Below the pieces are notes generated by a model. The model did not search any database, was not told where the DNA came from, and worked only from the letters and a program-made list of their open reading frames with translations. Positions 8,445 through 16,481 of a DNA stretch of 64,000 bases are shown here, piece after piece. This DNA is from DASPKX01 sp035627835 (GTDB lineage: Bacteria; Verrucomicrobiota; Verrucomicrobiia; Limisphaerales; SXQI01). Both the position numbers and the translations under genes were made by a program. The DNA is taken from NCBI GenBank assembly GCA_035627835.1, contig DASPKX010000050.1, forward strand, positions 4,213 to 68,212. Reading direction: 5' to 3'. Numbering within the stretch: position 1 is the stretch's first letter; every line of letters begins with the position of its first letter.

Positions 8445-10223
8445 TTATCTCAGCTTCGCGAGCAACAGTTCCTTCAGCTCGGAAATCTTCACCCGCTGCT
8501 GCGACATTGAATCGCGATCGCGCAAGGTGACCGTGTCTTTAAGGTCCGGCGTTTCACCGAGTGTGTCAAAGTCAATGGTGACGCCGTAAGGGGTGCCCGC
8601 TTCGTCCTGGCGACGGTAACGGCGGCCAATTGCGCCGGTGTCGTCGTAGAACACTGTCATCTGATCGCGGAGGAGATCGCGGACTTCGATGGCTTTGGCC
8701 ACGAGTTCAGGGCGATTCTTGAGGAGCGGGAACACGCCGACCTTGATGGGCGCAATGCGTGGGTGCAGCCGCATGACCACGCGAGTTTCCTTCTTCCCTT
8801 TTTCGTCGGTGACTTCCTCCTCGTGAAAGGCATGGCAAATCAACGCCAGGATCAAGCGATCCGCGCCTGCGCTCGGCTCGATGACGTGTGGCACATAAGC
8901 GCCCCGCGCGAGTTTGTCGAAGTAAGCCTTGGCCATTTCCTGCGCCTGAGTTTCCGCTTCTTCGCTGGTGATGCCTTTCTTCTGCAGCGCTTGCTTCTTC
9001 TGGCTCACGTAGCCATCGCGCAGCGCCTGCTTCTTCGCTTCATCCAGCTTACCCCAGGCTTCGCGCACATTCTCATCGAAGAAATCCATCGTCTTGCCTG
9101 AAAACTTTTCATGCTGCGACAGATCGAAATCTCCGCGAGCGGCGATCCCTTCCAACTCCTGCGTGCCAAATGGGAACTTGAACAGAATGTCCACTGTCGC
9201 CTTGGCGTAATGGGCCAGCTCGTCCGGCTTCTGCCAATATTCCTCCAGTGTGGTGCGTGGCAGGCCGATGCTTTCATAGAAACGGATGCGCTCCTCAACC
9301 CAATACTTATGCCAGATGTTCCAACCCCAATTCGGCTGCGGCTCGCCGGGATGACCCTCGCCGGCCTGGGCAATGTCACCGCCCATCGCGGCGACGGCTT
9401 CATCCGGTGGGATAAAGAACTCCAGCTCCATCTGCTCGAACTCGCGCGAGCGGAAGGTGAAGTTGCGCGGGTTGATTTCGTTGCGGAACGCCTTGCCGAT
9501 CTGGCAAATGCCGAACGGCACTTTTTGGCGGGAAACCTCCAGCACATTCTTGAACTGCGCGAAGATAGCCTGGGCGGTTTCAGGCCGCAGGTAAGCTACG
9601 TTGTCTTCCGATTCAATCGGCCCAACGTAGGTCTTGAACATCAAGTTGAACGGCCGCGGGTCGGTCAAAAGGCTTCCGTTCTCCGGATTGTATCGGACGC
9701 TGTTCTCGACCTTCTCCACGCTCTCACCTAGAAGGGCAGGGGTGGTCAAACCGCGTTGCTGATAAAACTGCTTGGCAATCTTGCGCGCGGACTCCGCATT
9801 CTTCCCCGAAGGAATCAGGACGGAGTACGCTTCCTTGCTTTCCTTGCCTGAAGCTTCATCGCGGGCGCCGGTATAGCTGTAAGCATCGCCGCTCTGGGGA
9901 TCGACCTGGTCCGCGCGAAAGCGCTTCTTTGTGAGCAAACAATCGACCATCGGATCGCTGAACGTGCTGGTGTGCCCGCTGGCTTCCCAAATTCGCGGGT
10001 GCATGATGATCGTGGCCTCGAGCCCGACGACATCCTCGCGCAAGCGGGTCATTGAGCGCCACCAATACTCCTTCACGTTCCGCTTCAGCTCAGCGCCGAG
10101 CGGGCCGTAGTCCCAGAATCCATTGATGCCGCCGTAAATTTCGGAGGATTGGAAAACGAATCCACGGCGTTTGCACAAAGAGACGATCTTCTCCATGCGC
10201 TCGTTTAACTTGGGCTCAGCCAT
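8445..10223 (-). CDS. glyS: Glycyl-tRNA synthetase, single-subunit class II type
   Basis: The 592-residue protein charges tRNA-Gly. It is the dimeric (alpha2) type, not the bacterial alpha2beta2 GlyQ/GlyS pair. The N-terminus GFVFQSSEIYGGINGFWDYGP and the class II motif 2 region RNEINPRNFTFRSREFEQME are characteristic, and the C-terminal anticodon-binding domain starts near IAPIKVGVFPL. An insertion between motifs 2 and 3 is usual for this type. It heads a minus-strand operon with the S41-like gene (10 bases on) and the SHMT fusion, so glycine synthesis and glycine charging are probably co-transcribed. A TTGACA hexamer at 10256-10261 could be a -35 box, but I see no good -10. Confidence 0.96.
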   Translation of the reverse strand: MAEPKLNERMEKIVSLCKRRGFVFQSSEIYGGINGFWDYGPLGAELKRNVKEYWWRSMTRLREDVVGLEATIIMHPRIWEASGHTSTFSDPMVDCLLTKKRFRADQVDPQSGDAYSYTGARDEASGKESKEAYSVLIPSGKNAESARKIAKQFYQQRGLTTPALLGESVEKVENSVRYNPENGSLLTDPRPFNLMFKTYVGPIESEDNVAYLRPETAQAIFAQFKNVLEVSRQKVPFGICQIGKAFRNEINPRNFTFRSREFEQMELEFFIPPDEAVAAMGGDIAQAGEGHPGEPQPNWGWNIWHKYWVEERIRFYESIGLPRTTLEEYWQKPDELAHYAKATVDILFKFPFGTQELEGIAARGDFDLSQHEKFSGKTMDFFDENVREAWGKLDEAKKQALRDGYVSQKKQALQKKGITSEEAETQAQEMAKAYFDKLARGAYVPHVIEPSAGADRLILALICHAFHEEEVTDEKGKKETRVVMRLHPRIAPIKVGVFPLLKNRPELVAKAIEVRDLLRDQMTVFYDDTGAIGRRYRRQDEAGTPYGVTIDFDTLGETPDLKDTVTLRDRDSMSQQRVKISELKELLLAKLR

Positions 10224-10300
10224 AAAGGGGGAGAGTTTGGGCAGCGCAAAAGCAGTGTCAAGGAACAGCGCGCCTCAACATACATTGTCTGCTGGAAATG

Positions 10301-10374
10301 AGCGCGGACATTCCTGTCCGCTTAAGGCTTGAAAAGCGGGTTAGAAAACCCGCGCTCCTTTACGGATCGCAGAT
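10301..10374. repeat. REP-like palindromic repeat, copy A
   Basis: This copy contains GCGGACATTCCTGTCCGC, itself an inverted repeat, then about 14 bases, then GCGGGTTAGAAAACCCGC, a second inverted repeat. The same two-hairpin layout recurs at 11168-11244. It overlaps the 3' end of the 210-residue hypothetical gene and supplies its stop codon and last residues. Confidence 0.75.
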
Positions 10375-10973
10375 GTAGAACTTAGTTCGGCGGACGCGAT
10401 GTGTTGTGCCCCGCCTTCCTCAACCTCACGCAACTTGGAAATGGATCTTAATTGTTCGGATGTGACCTTCCATTTGTCGTCCACCTTTGCGAGCGTGTAG
10501 ATGATATGAGACGCGCTTAGGAGTCCCTCAAAATATCCACCTGCCACTTCGACTTTTGTTTCGGAGATTGGTTTTATCGGTCCCGTACGGAACAGAAGGC
10601 CTCGCGCGCCTGTCTCCTTGTCCAGCACGCCCTTTGGTGGATCTACCCGGGCTTGGGAGGCTTTTCGCACGGGTGGAACATGGTTGGCGAAGGATTCCAT
10701 AAACGCGTCGGAGGGATCTACGCCTTTAGAATGGTCGAAGCCGAATCTCTGTGGTTCGTCTTTGAACAGTTGTAGGTAGTAAGCGGCTGCTTCGTTCTTT
10801 TGACCTGAGTTATTCTTAATGAACTGGCGCTCAAAAAGCGCTCGGTAGATTTGATCAGCTTCCGCATGCGCGGCTCCCTTGGCTTGATCAGAGGCTGCGA
10901 GATCCGCCGCCCAGAGTCGGGTTGTGGAGGCGCTAAGCAGGAAGCAGGCGCAAAGTATCCAAATGTGCTTCAT
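10341..10973 (-). CDS. Hypothetical secreted protein
   Basis: The 210-residue product has a clear signal peptide (MKHIWILCACFLLSAS, cleavage around WAA). The mature part is hydrophilic, with a mid region rich in Asp/Phe/His and a late VEVAGGYFEGLL...IYTLAKVDDKWKV segment that looks like the beta-sheet end of an NTF2/SnoaL-like fold. That fold match is weak and by eye only. The last residues (RKGARVF) and the stop are encoded inside the palindromic repeat at 10301-10374, so the original C-terminus may have been replaced. It starts just upstream of repeat copy B and has no obvious operon partner. I do not recognise a function. Confidence 0.65.
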   Translation of the reverse strand: MKHIWILCACFLLSASTTRLWAADLAASDQAKGAAHAEADQIYRALFERQFIKNNSGQKNEAAAYYLQLFKDEPQRFGFDHSKGVDPSDAFMESFANHVPPVRKASQARVDPPKGVLDKETGARGLLFRTGPIKPISETKVEVAGGYFEGLLSASHIIYTLAKVDDKWKVTSEQLRSISKLREVEEGGAQHIASAELSSTSAIRKGARVF

Positions 10974-11167
10974 GACAGATGTCCTTCAATGCTGGCCAGG
11001 GAGGTGTGCAGTGAGTCTTCCACGAAAGAAGGATCGCGGCGAGCAGAATTAAGACTATTGACAATGCCGTTGAGCGGGAACTGACGCTCTAAGCCCGTTG
11101 GGGGCCCCGGCAGATGCCAGACAGCGGTGGGAGGTGGCAGATTGCGGTGGGCAGGCGACCTGGAAAG

Positions 11168-11244
11168 GAGCGGGCAGATTCCTGTCCGCAGCGAATGCTG
11201 GAACGGCGGGTTTGAAAACCCGCGCACCGTTATGGATTTCAGAT
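11168..11244. repeat. REP-like palindromic repeat, copy B
   Basis: This copy matches copy A in order: GCGGGCAGATTCCTGTCCGC, a spacer GAATGCTGGAACG, then GCGGGTTTGAAAACCCGC and a shared tail (TATGGATTTCAGAT against TACGGATCGCAGAT). It lies in the 283-base gap 10974-11256, which otherwise holds G-rich sequence (GGTGGGAGGTGGCAG) and no gene I can support. Confidence 0.75.
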
Positions 11245-11256
11245 TGCCCCAACTCC

Positions 11257-11910
11257 TCAGCGCGCGGGGATTGTCGCTAAGGACGCGCAGAGGGTGTAGC
11301 GGGCGAAGAGGCTGGGGGAAATTAAAGCCGTTCGGGAATCGGCGAGGGATGGAGTTGTCGGCGCGCGGTTCTTGGCGAAGCGTCGGGCGGAGTTGGCGAC
11401 TGGCTCCTGGCCGGCATCGAAGACTTCGTCCAGCGCCCACAAGGTCTCGCGAGTGTCGGCGCGGACGAGGCGCATGCGCCAGCCGATCGTGAGCGGGGGG
11501 TAGGCATGGTAACTCGCCAGGTGCACGAACAGTATCGCCTGGGCATCCATCTCGCTGGCAACTTTAGTGACCAATGTTGACGGGAGAACTTCGTCGGCGC
11601 GCCAGCTTTCGCGACCAGACCAAAGCTTTACTTGCTCGCGGGTGAGATGCGCCATTTCAGCGCGGCCGAGCTTGTCCAATTCGACGCGCAGAGCTTCATC
11701 GAAATACTCACGGCCCTGGGCGGTTTGCGGCTGGGTGGGGGAGCCGGTCAACGGCATCACAGCGACGCGCTTGATATCCTGCGGCAACTGCGGCCAGGTT
11801 TTGTGCACATTCTTGACCTCGTGATCGGGCCCGATGACGATTTCATCCAGCCGCGGCGTCGTGGCGCATCCGCACAGCAAGATCACGAGCGTTAGCAGAA
11901 GAATTCTCAT
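11257..11910 (-). CDS. Lipoprotein downstream of fliD
   Basis: With the start at ATG 11910 the product begins MRILLLTLVILLCGCATT, a textbook lipoprotein signal (lipobox LCGC). A longer reading to 11943 would put 11 hydrophilic residues in front and is unlikely. The mature domain contains IKRVAVMPLTG, a helix FDEALRVELDKLG and ASEMDAQAILFVHLA. This order resembles the CsgG/LpoB/TolB-N-like alpha/beta fold of envelope lipoproteins that assist secretion or cell-wall synthesis; the match is by eye. Its ATG follows the fliD stop TAG after a single base, so it is translationally coupled to fliD and probably part of the sigma-28 regulon. A flagellar envelope role is inference. Confidence 0.8.
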   Translation of the reverse strand: MRILLLTLVILLCGCATTPRLDEIVIGPDHEVKNVHKTWPQLPQDIKRVAVMPLTGSPTQPQTAQGREYFDEALRVELDKLGRAEMAHLTREQVKLWSGRESWRADEVLPSTLVTKVASEMDAQAILFVHLASYHAYPPLTIGWRMRLVRADTRETLWALDEVFDAGQEPVANSARRFAKNRAPTTPSLADSRTALISPSLFARYTLCASLATIPAR

Positions 11911-11911
11911 G

Positions 11912-13639
11912 CTACTTTGATGAGCTTTGGGCTGTGCCGCCAAACTTTTGGTTCAGGAATTGCAGTTGTTGATTGATCTTCGCCTGGGCCGTTTCCATGG
12001 CCAAAAAGCTCGCGAGCAACTGCTCGCGGCGTGATTGCACATGGCGCTCGAGGTCAGCGACCTGCGTGTCGATTTCCGCCGCTTGCTCGGTAAGGGCCAG
12101 TTGCTTGGCCACGAGCGAGCCTTCCTCACCGACAACTTCCTCAAGATAATCATCCAACTGATTAGCGAGGCCTGAGGCGCTGCTGGCGAACAAAGCTTTC
12201 ACTCCGCTCAAGTTTGTCGCGAGGGCCTCATCCAGGAGGCTTTCATCATCGAGAGTCAATTTGTTCGAGTTGCCATCGGTGACGATTCCGATGTCCGCAA
12301 GGTGATCGAGTTGCGCAGGCAAACCGCTGACGGAGGCAAAGCTAGCGCTGCGCAATTCCGAGGCAATGTCCGAGGCGAGTGACTCGCCAGAAAGCAATCC
12401 GGCTGTGACCTTTCCCTTCGCATCGGTGCTGCTGGCCGTCTGGTTCTCGATCAGCGTCTGCACCTTGTTGAAAGCCTCGATGAAATTCGTGATGGCCGTT
12501 TTGACCTTCGAGCTATCCTGGCTGACGGTGACGTTCACGACGCCTTCAGCGAGGGCGGTCACACTGAGCCCTGCCAGGCCTGAGCTGCTTTCGGTGATAG
12601 TGTTGCTTAAGCTCTGCTGAACATCGCCGCCATTGATGCGGTATAACAAGTTCGACCCACGCTCCAGTGTGCCTGTCGTGACACCAGTGGCCGCCAGAAA
12701 GTTCCCGGTTACATCCTCCAGGGCGATGCCGACGTCGCCGGTGGTTTTGTTCGTGAGGATCAGTTGATCCGCTTGCACATCGTAACGGGCGGAAACCCCG
12801 GCGCTCGACGCATTAATCTTGTCGATGACGCTGTTCAGCGTGTCGGTGGACGCGTTGAAAGTGATCTCCACCCCATTGATTTTGAAGGCGCCTGTTCCAG
12901 AACCCCCGTCTGTGACTGTTGTGCTGAAATTTGCGCTCGCGAGCGCGGCAGTGGGCCGCACCCGGCTAAGGCTGGTGGCGCTTTCGACTGTGCCAGAGCC
13001 GTTGTTATGCAAGCCGGCAGCCAGCAGGAAATTGCTGGTGTCATTTGCAGCGCCGAGTGTCAGTGTGCCGGTGCTGCTGGTGAGTTGGACTTTGTCCGTG
13101 GTGGGATCGTAGCTTCCGGTCACCACCCCAGCGGTCGCGGCGCTGATGTTATCGAACACCTCCTGCAAGGTGTCCGTGGCATCAATAGTCACCTGGGCTC
13201 CATTGATTGTGATAACGCCTCCAACGATGGTGCGGCCTAAGCCCGCCGTGCCGAGCACAACTCCACTAACATCGGAGGTCTCGCTGAGCCGCTTGCCGAT
13301 GTCGCTGGATCCAACCTGCCTTGCAGCGGTGGCGAGTTGCTCGATATCGAACGAGAATGTTCCGAGCGGGGCTCCGCTCGCCGCTCCCACTGTGGCAACG
13401 CTGCTGTCTGAAGTTGTGGCTGCGCGGCTGTCGAACAAGCTCCCTTCCTGCAGCGCCTCCACGCGGCTTTTCAGGATCGTCAGCTCCGTCTTGATGCTGC
13501 CAAAGGCGTTATTCCGTTGCTCAAGCTGGTTCTGCTCCGCGAGCAGGCGCTTTTGGGGAACGCGCTCCACATCGATCAATTGGTCGACCAACGTCTTCCA
13601 ATCGAATCCTGAAGCCAAGCCTGAGACACCAAGGTCCAT
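11912..13639 (-). CDS. fliD: Flagellar filament cap protein FliD
   Basis: The 575-residue protein caps the filament and folds incoming flagellin at the tip. It starts MDLGVSGLASGFDW, the family signature (a GLxSGxD-type motif followed by a helix), continues through the N-terminal coiled coil (residues about 15-70), an extended beta-rich central region with repeated threonine/aspartate-rich modules, and ends in a C-terminal helix pair (about 510-575) rich in Gln, Leu and Glu. Length is slightly above the usual 450-500. A perfect sigma-28 promoter ends 9 bases before the ATG, so the mRNA should have almost no leader. The coupled lipoprotein gene follows at 11910. Confidence 0.95.
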   Translation of the reverse strand: MDLGVSGLASGFDWKTLVDQLIDVERVPQKRLLAEQNQLEQRNNAFGSIKTELTILKSRVEALQEGSLFDSRAATTSDSSVATVGAASGAPLGTFSFDIEQLATAARQVGSSDIGKRLSETSDVSGVVLGTAGLGRTIVGGVITINGAQVTIDATDTLQEVFDNISAATAGVVTGSYDPTTDKVQLTSSTGTLTLGAANDTSNFLLAAGLHNNGSGTVESATSLSRVRPTAALASANFSTTVTDGGSGTGAFKINGVEITFNASTDTLNSVIDKINASSAGVSARYDVQADQLILTNKTTGDVGIALEDVTGNFLAATGVTTGTLERGSNLLYRINGGDVQQSLSNTITESSSGLAGLSVTALAEGVVNVTVSQDSSKVKTAITNFIEAFNKVQTLIENQTASSTDAKGKVTAGLLSGESLASDIASELRSASFASVSGLPAQLDHLADIGIVTDGNSNKLTLDDESLLDEALATNLSGVKALFASSASGLANQLDDYLEEVVGEEGSLVAKQLALTEQAAEIDTQVADLERHVQSRREQLLASFLAMETAQAKINQQLQFLNQKFGGTAQSSSK

Positions 13640-13648
13640 CTTCGTCGG

Positions 13649-13675
13649 TTATCGGCAGGGCGGGGGAAAACTTTA
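13649..13675 (-). promoter_or_regulatory. Sigma-28 (FliA) promoter of fliD, perfect consensus
   Basis: On the minus strand the sequence reads TAAAGTTT (13675-13668), 11 bases, GCCGATAA (13656-13649). This matches the FliA consensus TAAAGTTT-N11-GCCGATAA at all 16 positions. The -10 element ends 9 bases before the ATG, so transcription should start at or within about 3 bases of the start codon. Confidence 0.92.
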
Positions 13676-13701
13676 GGAAGTAGGAGGGGAACAGGAATTT
13701 T

Positions 13702-13928
13702 CCCGCGGAGACGCTGAGAGGCGGAGAGGGAAAGAGGCTAAACATGAGGAAGCAGATGGAGCAGAGGGATTTTGGAGTCCGTGGTGTTGATCGGCCTTCA
13801 GAGCTGCGGTTTCGGCGTTTGGGCTTGGGCTCAGATTGGCTTCACTTTGTTGCATCTGCGTCCTCGTCCTTCTGTTCAATTCTCTCCACAGCTTCTGGCT
13901 TCTCCGTCTCTCAGCGTCTCGGCGGAAA
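13702..13928. repeat. Inverted pair of CGGAGACGC...GAGAGG repeats downstream of flagellin 1
   Basis: A copy of CGCGGAGACGCTGAGAGG (13702-13730) faces an inverted copy (TCTCAGCGTCTCGGCGGAAA, to 13928). Related copies occur between the flagellin genes at 15033-15372. The stretch 13676-13950 has no supported gene. Confidence 0.6.
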
Positions 13929-13950
13929 TCTCTCTTTAAGGCCACGTTCC

Positions 13951-13989
13951 AAAAAGCAAACTCGGGCAGCGAAACTGTCGCTGCCCGAG
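13951..13989 (-). terminator. Intrinsic terminator of flagellin 1
   Basis: On the minus strand a perfect 12-bp stem CTCGGGCAGCGA / TCGCTGCCCGAG with a 5-base loop is followed by TTTGCTTTTT. It begins 31 bases past the flagellin 1 stop, which separates flagellin 1 from fliD and its own promoter. Confidence 0.9.
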
Positions 13990-14019
13990 CCGCGTCAACC
14001 GTTTGCGTCTGCGCGTTGC

Positions 14020-14823
14020 TTAGTTCAACAGGCGCAAAGCCGATTGCGGCGTGCTGTTCGCCTGGGCCAGCATCGCGGTGCCTGCCTGAACCAGGATGTT
14101 GAACCGGGCAAATTGAGTGCTTTCCTCAGCGACATCCACATCCTTGATGCGGCTGTTCGCGGCGGAGAGATTGTCCTTGAGGACGCTCAATTGCTCGCTG
14201 GTGGAGTTAAGGCGAGAGATGTTTGCGCCGATGTTCGCGCGGTCGGTGGCGAGTTGGTCGATGGCGGTCGTCACATCCGCGAGGGCGGCGGCAGCGTTGG
14301 CGGCGGTGTCCACGGTGGCGCTGGTCGCGTCTGTGTAAGCGGCAGCAGTGAGATCCACCGCAGCCATGGTGAACGTGTTGGCCTCGTCGTCGGTGGTGAC
14401 ATCCAACGCGGTGCCGTCGAAGAGCGCCACGCCGTTGAATTCCTTCGTCGCCACATCATCGATGTAAGCGCCGAGGTTGGTGAATTCAGCGTTGTAGAGC
14501 GCGCGATCGGCGTCGGTCTTCGTCACGTCCTGGGCGAGCACTGACAACTCGCTCATGCGATCCAGGGCCTTGGTCACCTTCTTGAGGAAACCGTCCTGGG
14601 TTTGGTTGTACGAGATGGCGTTGGCCACGTTCGTGTTGGCGGCTGAGATGCGGTTGATTTGCGCATCGAACCGTGTGGAAACAGCCAATCCAGCGGCGTC
14701 ATCTTCCGGGGAAACGATCTTCGAGCCAGAGGATAAGCGAGCCAGAGATTTGGCCAGCATTGCGCTCGACTCGTTGAGCAGGCGGGCGCCTGTTTGAGCC
14801 GAGGTGTTAGTATTGATTACCAT
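14020..14823 (-). CDS. fliC: Flagellin, paralogue 1
   Basis: The 267-residue product is a short flagellin, the filament subunit. The N-terminal D0/D1 helices begin MVINTNTSAQTGARLLNESS and continue with LARLSSGSKIVSPEDDAAGLAV; the C-terminal D0 ends ILVQAGTAMLAQANSTPQSALRLLN. The variable surface region (residues about 140-190) is short and Asp/Thr/Ala-rich, with no D3 domain. The Shine-Dalgarno sequence GGAAGGAGT lies 5 bases before the ATG. It has its own sigma-28-type promoter and terminator. Its paralogue at 15548-16351 has the same length, so the pair arose by tandem duplication. Confidence 0.96.
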   Translation of the reverse strand: MVINTNTSAQTGARLLNESSAMLAKSLARLSSGSKIVSPEDDAAGLAVSTRFDAQINRISAANTNVANAISYNQTQDGFLKKVTKALDRMSELSVLAQDVTKTDADRALYNAEFTNLGAYIDDVATKEFNGVALFDGTALDVTTDDEANTFTMAAVDLTAAAYTDATSATVDTAANAAAALADVTTAIDQLATDRANIGANISRLNSTSEQLSVLKDNLSAANSRIKDVDVAEESTQFARFNILVQAGTAMLAQANSTPQSALRLLN

Positions 14824-14845
14824 ATAGGACTCCTTCCATGAGTCA

Positions 14846-14858
14846 CCCCGTTGCGGGG
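14846..14858 (-). promoter_or_regulatory. Leader hairpin of flagellin 1
   Basis: The leader contains CCCCG-CAA-CGGGG followed by TGACTCATGGAAGGAG, the last part being the ribosome site. The flagellin 2 leader has an equivalent hairpin and the same GACTCA before its GGA motifs, although the rest of the leaders has diverged. Confidence 0.6.
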
Positions 14859-14969
14859 CATTTGTTTGTCACGGCATCCCTGCCGCTAGGTGAGGTTTCT
14901 TAAGCGGGCCCCCACCGTTCTCCCGGTTAGCTTTTGTGGCTGCCAACCGCCTGTCTTGCGACACTTCAT

Positions 14970-14996
14970 CTATCGACGCCCTTCCAGAAAACTTAA
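14970..14996 (-). promoter_or_regulatory. Sigma-28-type promoter of flagellin 1
   Basis: The minus strand reads TTAAGTTT (14996-14989), 11 bases, GTCGATAG (14977-14970). This matches TAAAGTTT-N11-GCCGATAA at 13 of 16 positions with exact spacing. The predicted leader is about 140 bases. Confidence 0.8.
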
Positions 14997-15032
14997 GGGC
15001 GCTGAACGGCAAAAGAATTGAGAAGAGAGGAA

Positions 15033-15372
15033 TTTCCGCGGAGACGCAGAGCGGCGGAGAGGAACAGGAAAGAACGGAAGATGCTGGATATAAACAGCAG
15101 GAGCTAGGCAACAGAAAGGCTCCGCGATCTAAACTGTCCTTGCGCCTCTGCGCGATATCGCCAATCGGAGGAGGCATTTCCCGCAGAGACGCAAAGAGGC
15201 AGAGATGAATGGGAAAAAGTGAACAGCAGGAAGCAGGGAGCAGAGAGGGCTTGGGGACTGTTATCGGGATGGGTTAGGGTCCACTACTTTGGAATAGACC
15301 TTTTCCCGCTACCTCCTGTCAACTTTCTGTCCAGAGTTTGCTTCTCCGTGTCTCAGCGTCTTTGCGTGAGAT
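15033..15372. repeat. Dispersed CGGAGACGCAGAG repeat copies between flagellin genes
   Basis: Copies of the same motif lie at 15033-15063 (CCGCGGAGACGCAGAGCGGC), 15177-15207 (CCCGCAGAGACGCAAAGAGG) and, inverted, 15341-15372 (CTCCGTGTCTCAGCGTCTTT). Between them are purine-rich stretches such as CAGCAGGAAGCAGGGAGCAG. The 724-base flagellin intergenic region 14824-15547 holds these repeats, the flagellin 1 promoter and leader, and the flagellin 2 terminator, but no gene. Confidence 0.6.
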
Positions 15373-15485
15373 CTTGTCCGGATTGAACTTGTCCGCAGTA
15401 TCCCTGGTTTGTGCTCTCTCGCGGCCACCCTCCCTTTCCCTCTGCCGCCCTCTGCTTCCTCTGCGTTCTCCTGTGAAACCTTCCC

Positions 15486-15529
15486 CGCCAAAAGCAAAGC
15501 CCCAACCGCATTTCCACGGCTGGGGCTTT
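15486..15529 (-). terminator. Intrinsic terminator of flagellin 2
   Basis: On the minus strand the stem AAAGCCCCAGCCG / CGGTTGGGGCTTT (13 bp, one G-T pair) with an 8-base loop is followed by GCTTTT. It lies about 20 bases past the flagellin 2 stop. Confidence 0.88.
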
Positions 15530-15547
15530 CTGGTTATTTCTTCCGGC

Positions 15548-16351
15548 TTACGAAAGAAGCTTCAGAACGTTCTGCGGCGTTTGATTCGCCTGGGCGAGCA
15601 TCGCTGTGCCCGCCTGGACCAAGATATTGAACTTCGCAAAACTAGCGCTTTCCTCCGCGACATCCACATCCATGATCCGGCTGGTTGACGCGCTCAAGTT
15701 ATCCTTCAGCACCGTCAACTGCTCCGAGGTGGAGGCCAGCCGCGACATATTTGCGCCCAGCGTGGCTCGATCCGTTGTGAGCAGCTCGATCGCTGCCTGC
15801 ACATCCGTCAAAGCCGCCGCCGCATTCGCCGCCGTGTCAACCGTCGCGCTGGTTGCGTCTGTGTAAGACGCCGCGCCAAGGTCCACGCCTGTCATGCTGA
15901 ACGTGCCGCCCTCACCATCAGTGGTCACTGACAGAGCTGTGCCATCGAACAAATCCACCCCGTTAAATGTCTTCGTGGCGATGTCATCGATGTAAGCTCC
16001 CAGCGTTGTGAATTCCGCGTTATAGAGCGCCCGATCCGCGTCGGTTTTGGTCACGTCCTGCGCCAGCACAGCCAGCTCCCCCATGCGATCCAAGGCTTTG
16101 CTGACCTTCTTCAGAAACCCATCCTGGGTCTGATTGAACGAAATCGCGTTGCCAACGTTCGAGTTGGCCGCGCCTGTGCGGCTGATCTGCGCCTGGAAGC
16201 GCATCGCAACCGCGAGGCCCGCGGCGTCATCTTCGGGTGAAACAATTTTCGATCCTGAAGACAAGCGCGCCAGCGACTTGCTCAATGCTGTGCTCGATTC
16301 ATTCAGAAGGCGTGCGCCATTCTGAGCCGGAATATTTGTGTTGATAACCAT
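15548..16351 (-). CDS. fliC: Flagellin, paralogue 2
   Basis: With the start at ATG 16351 the product is 267 residues, equal in length to paralogue 1 and collinear with it throughout (MVINTNIPAQNGARLLNESS at the start, QANQTPQNVLKLLS at the end). The frame stays open to 16618, but those 89 extra residues cross the promoter and lack flagellin features. The start is fixed by the Shine-Dalgarno sequence AAGGAGAG 8 bases upstream. The central variable segment again is short and Asp/Thr-rich. A sigma-28 promoter lies at 16482-16508. Two near-identical flagellins may assemble into one filament or be used in different proportions; sequence cannot decide. Confidence 0.95.
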   Translation of the reverse strand: MVINTNIPAQNGARLLNESSTALSKSLARLSSGSKIVSPEDDAAGLAVAMRFQAQISRTGAANSNVGNAISFNQTQDGFLKKVSKALDRMGELAVLAQDVTKTDADRALYNAEFTTLGAYIDDIATKTFNGVDLFDGTALSVTTDGEGGTFSMTGVDLGAASYTDATSATVDTAANAAAALTDVQAAIELLTTDRATLGANMSRLASTSEQLTVLKDNLSASTSRIMDVDVAEESASFAKFNILVQAGTAMLAQANQTPQNVLKLLS

Positions 16352-16372
16352 AACGAACTCTCTCCTTGAGTC

Positions 16373-16384
16373 GCCCTTGCGGGC
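16373..16384 (-). promoter_or_regulatory. Leader hairpin of flagellin 2
   Basis: The leader contains GCCC-GCAA-GGGC (a GNRA-type loop), then GACTCAAGGAGAG. It matches the flagellin 1 leader element in form and position. Conservation of hairpin, GACTCA and GGA motifs suggests a binding site for a translational regulator such as CsrA or FlbT; that is inference. Confidence 0.6.
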
Positions 16385-16481
16385 CTTTGTTGAATGCTCA
16401 GCGTCCTTGCCGAGGATGACCTTTGAAATGGGCGTCACCGAAACCCTGCCGGCTATTTCTGGCCACCGGCCGCCACTTCCC

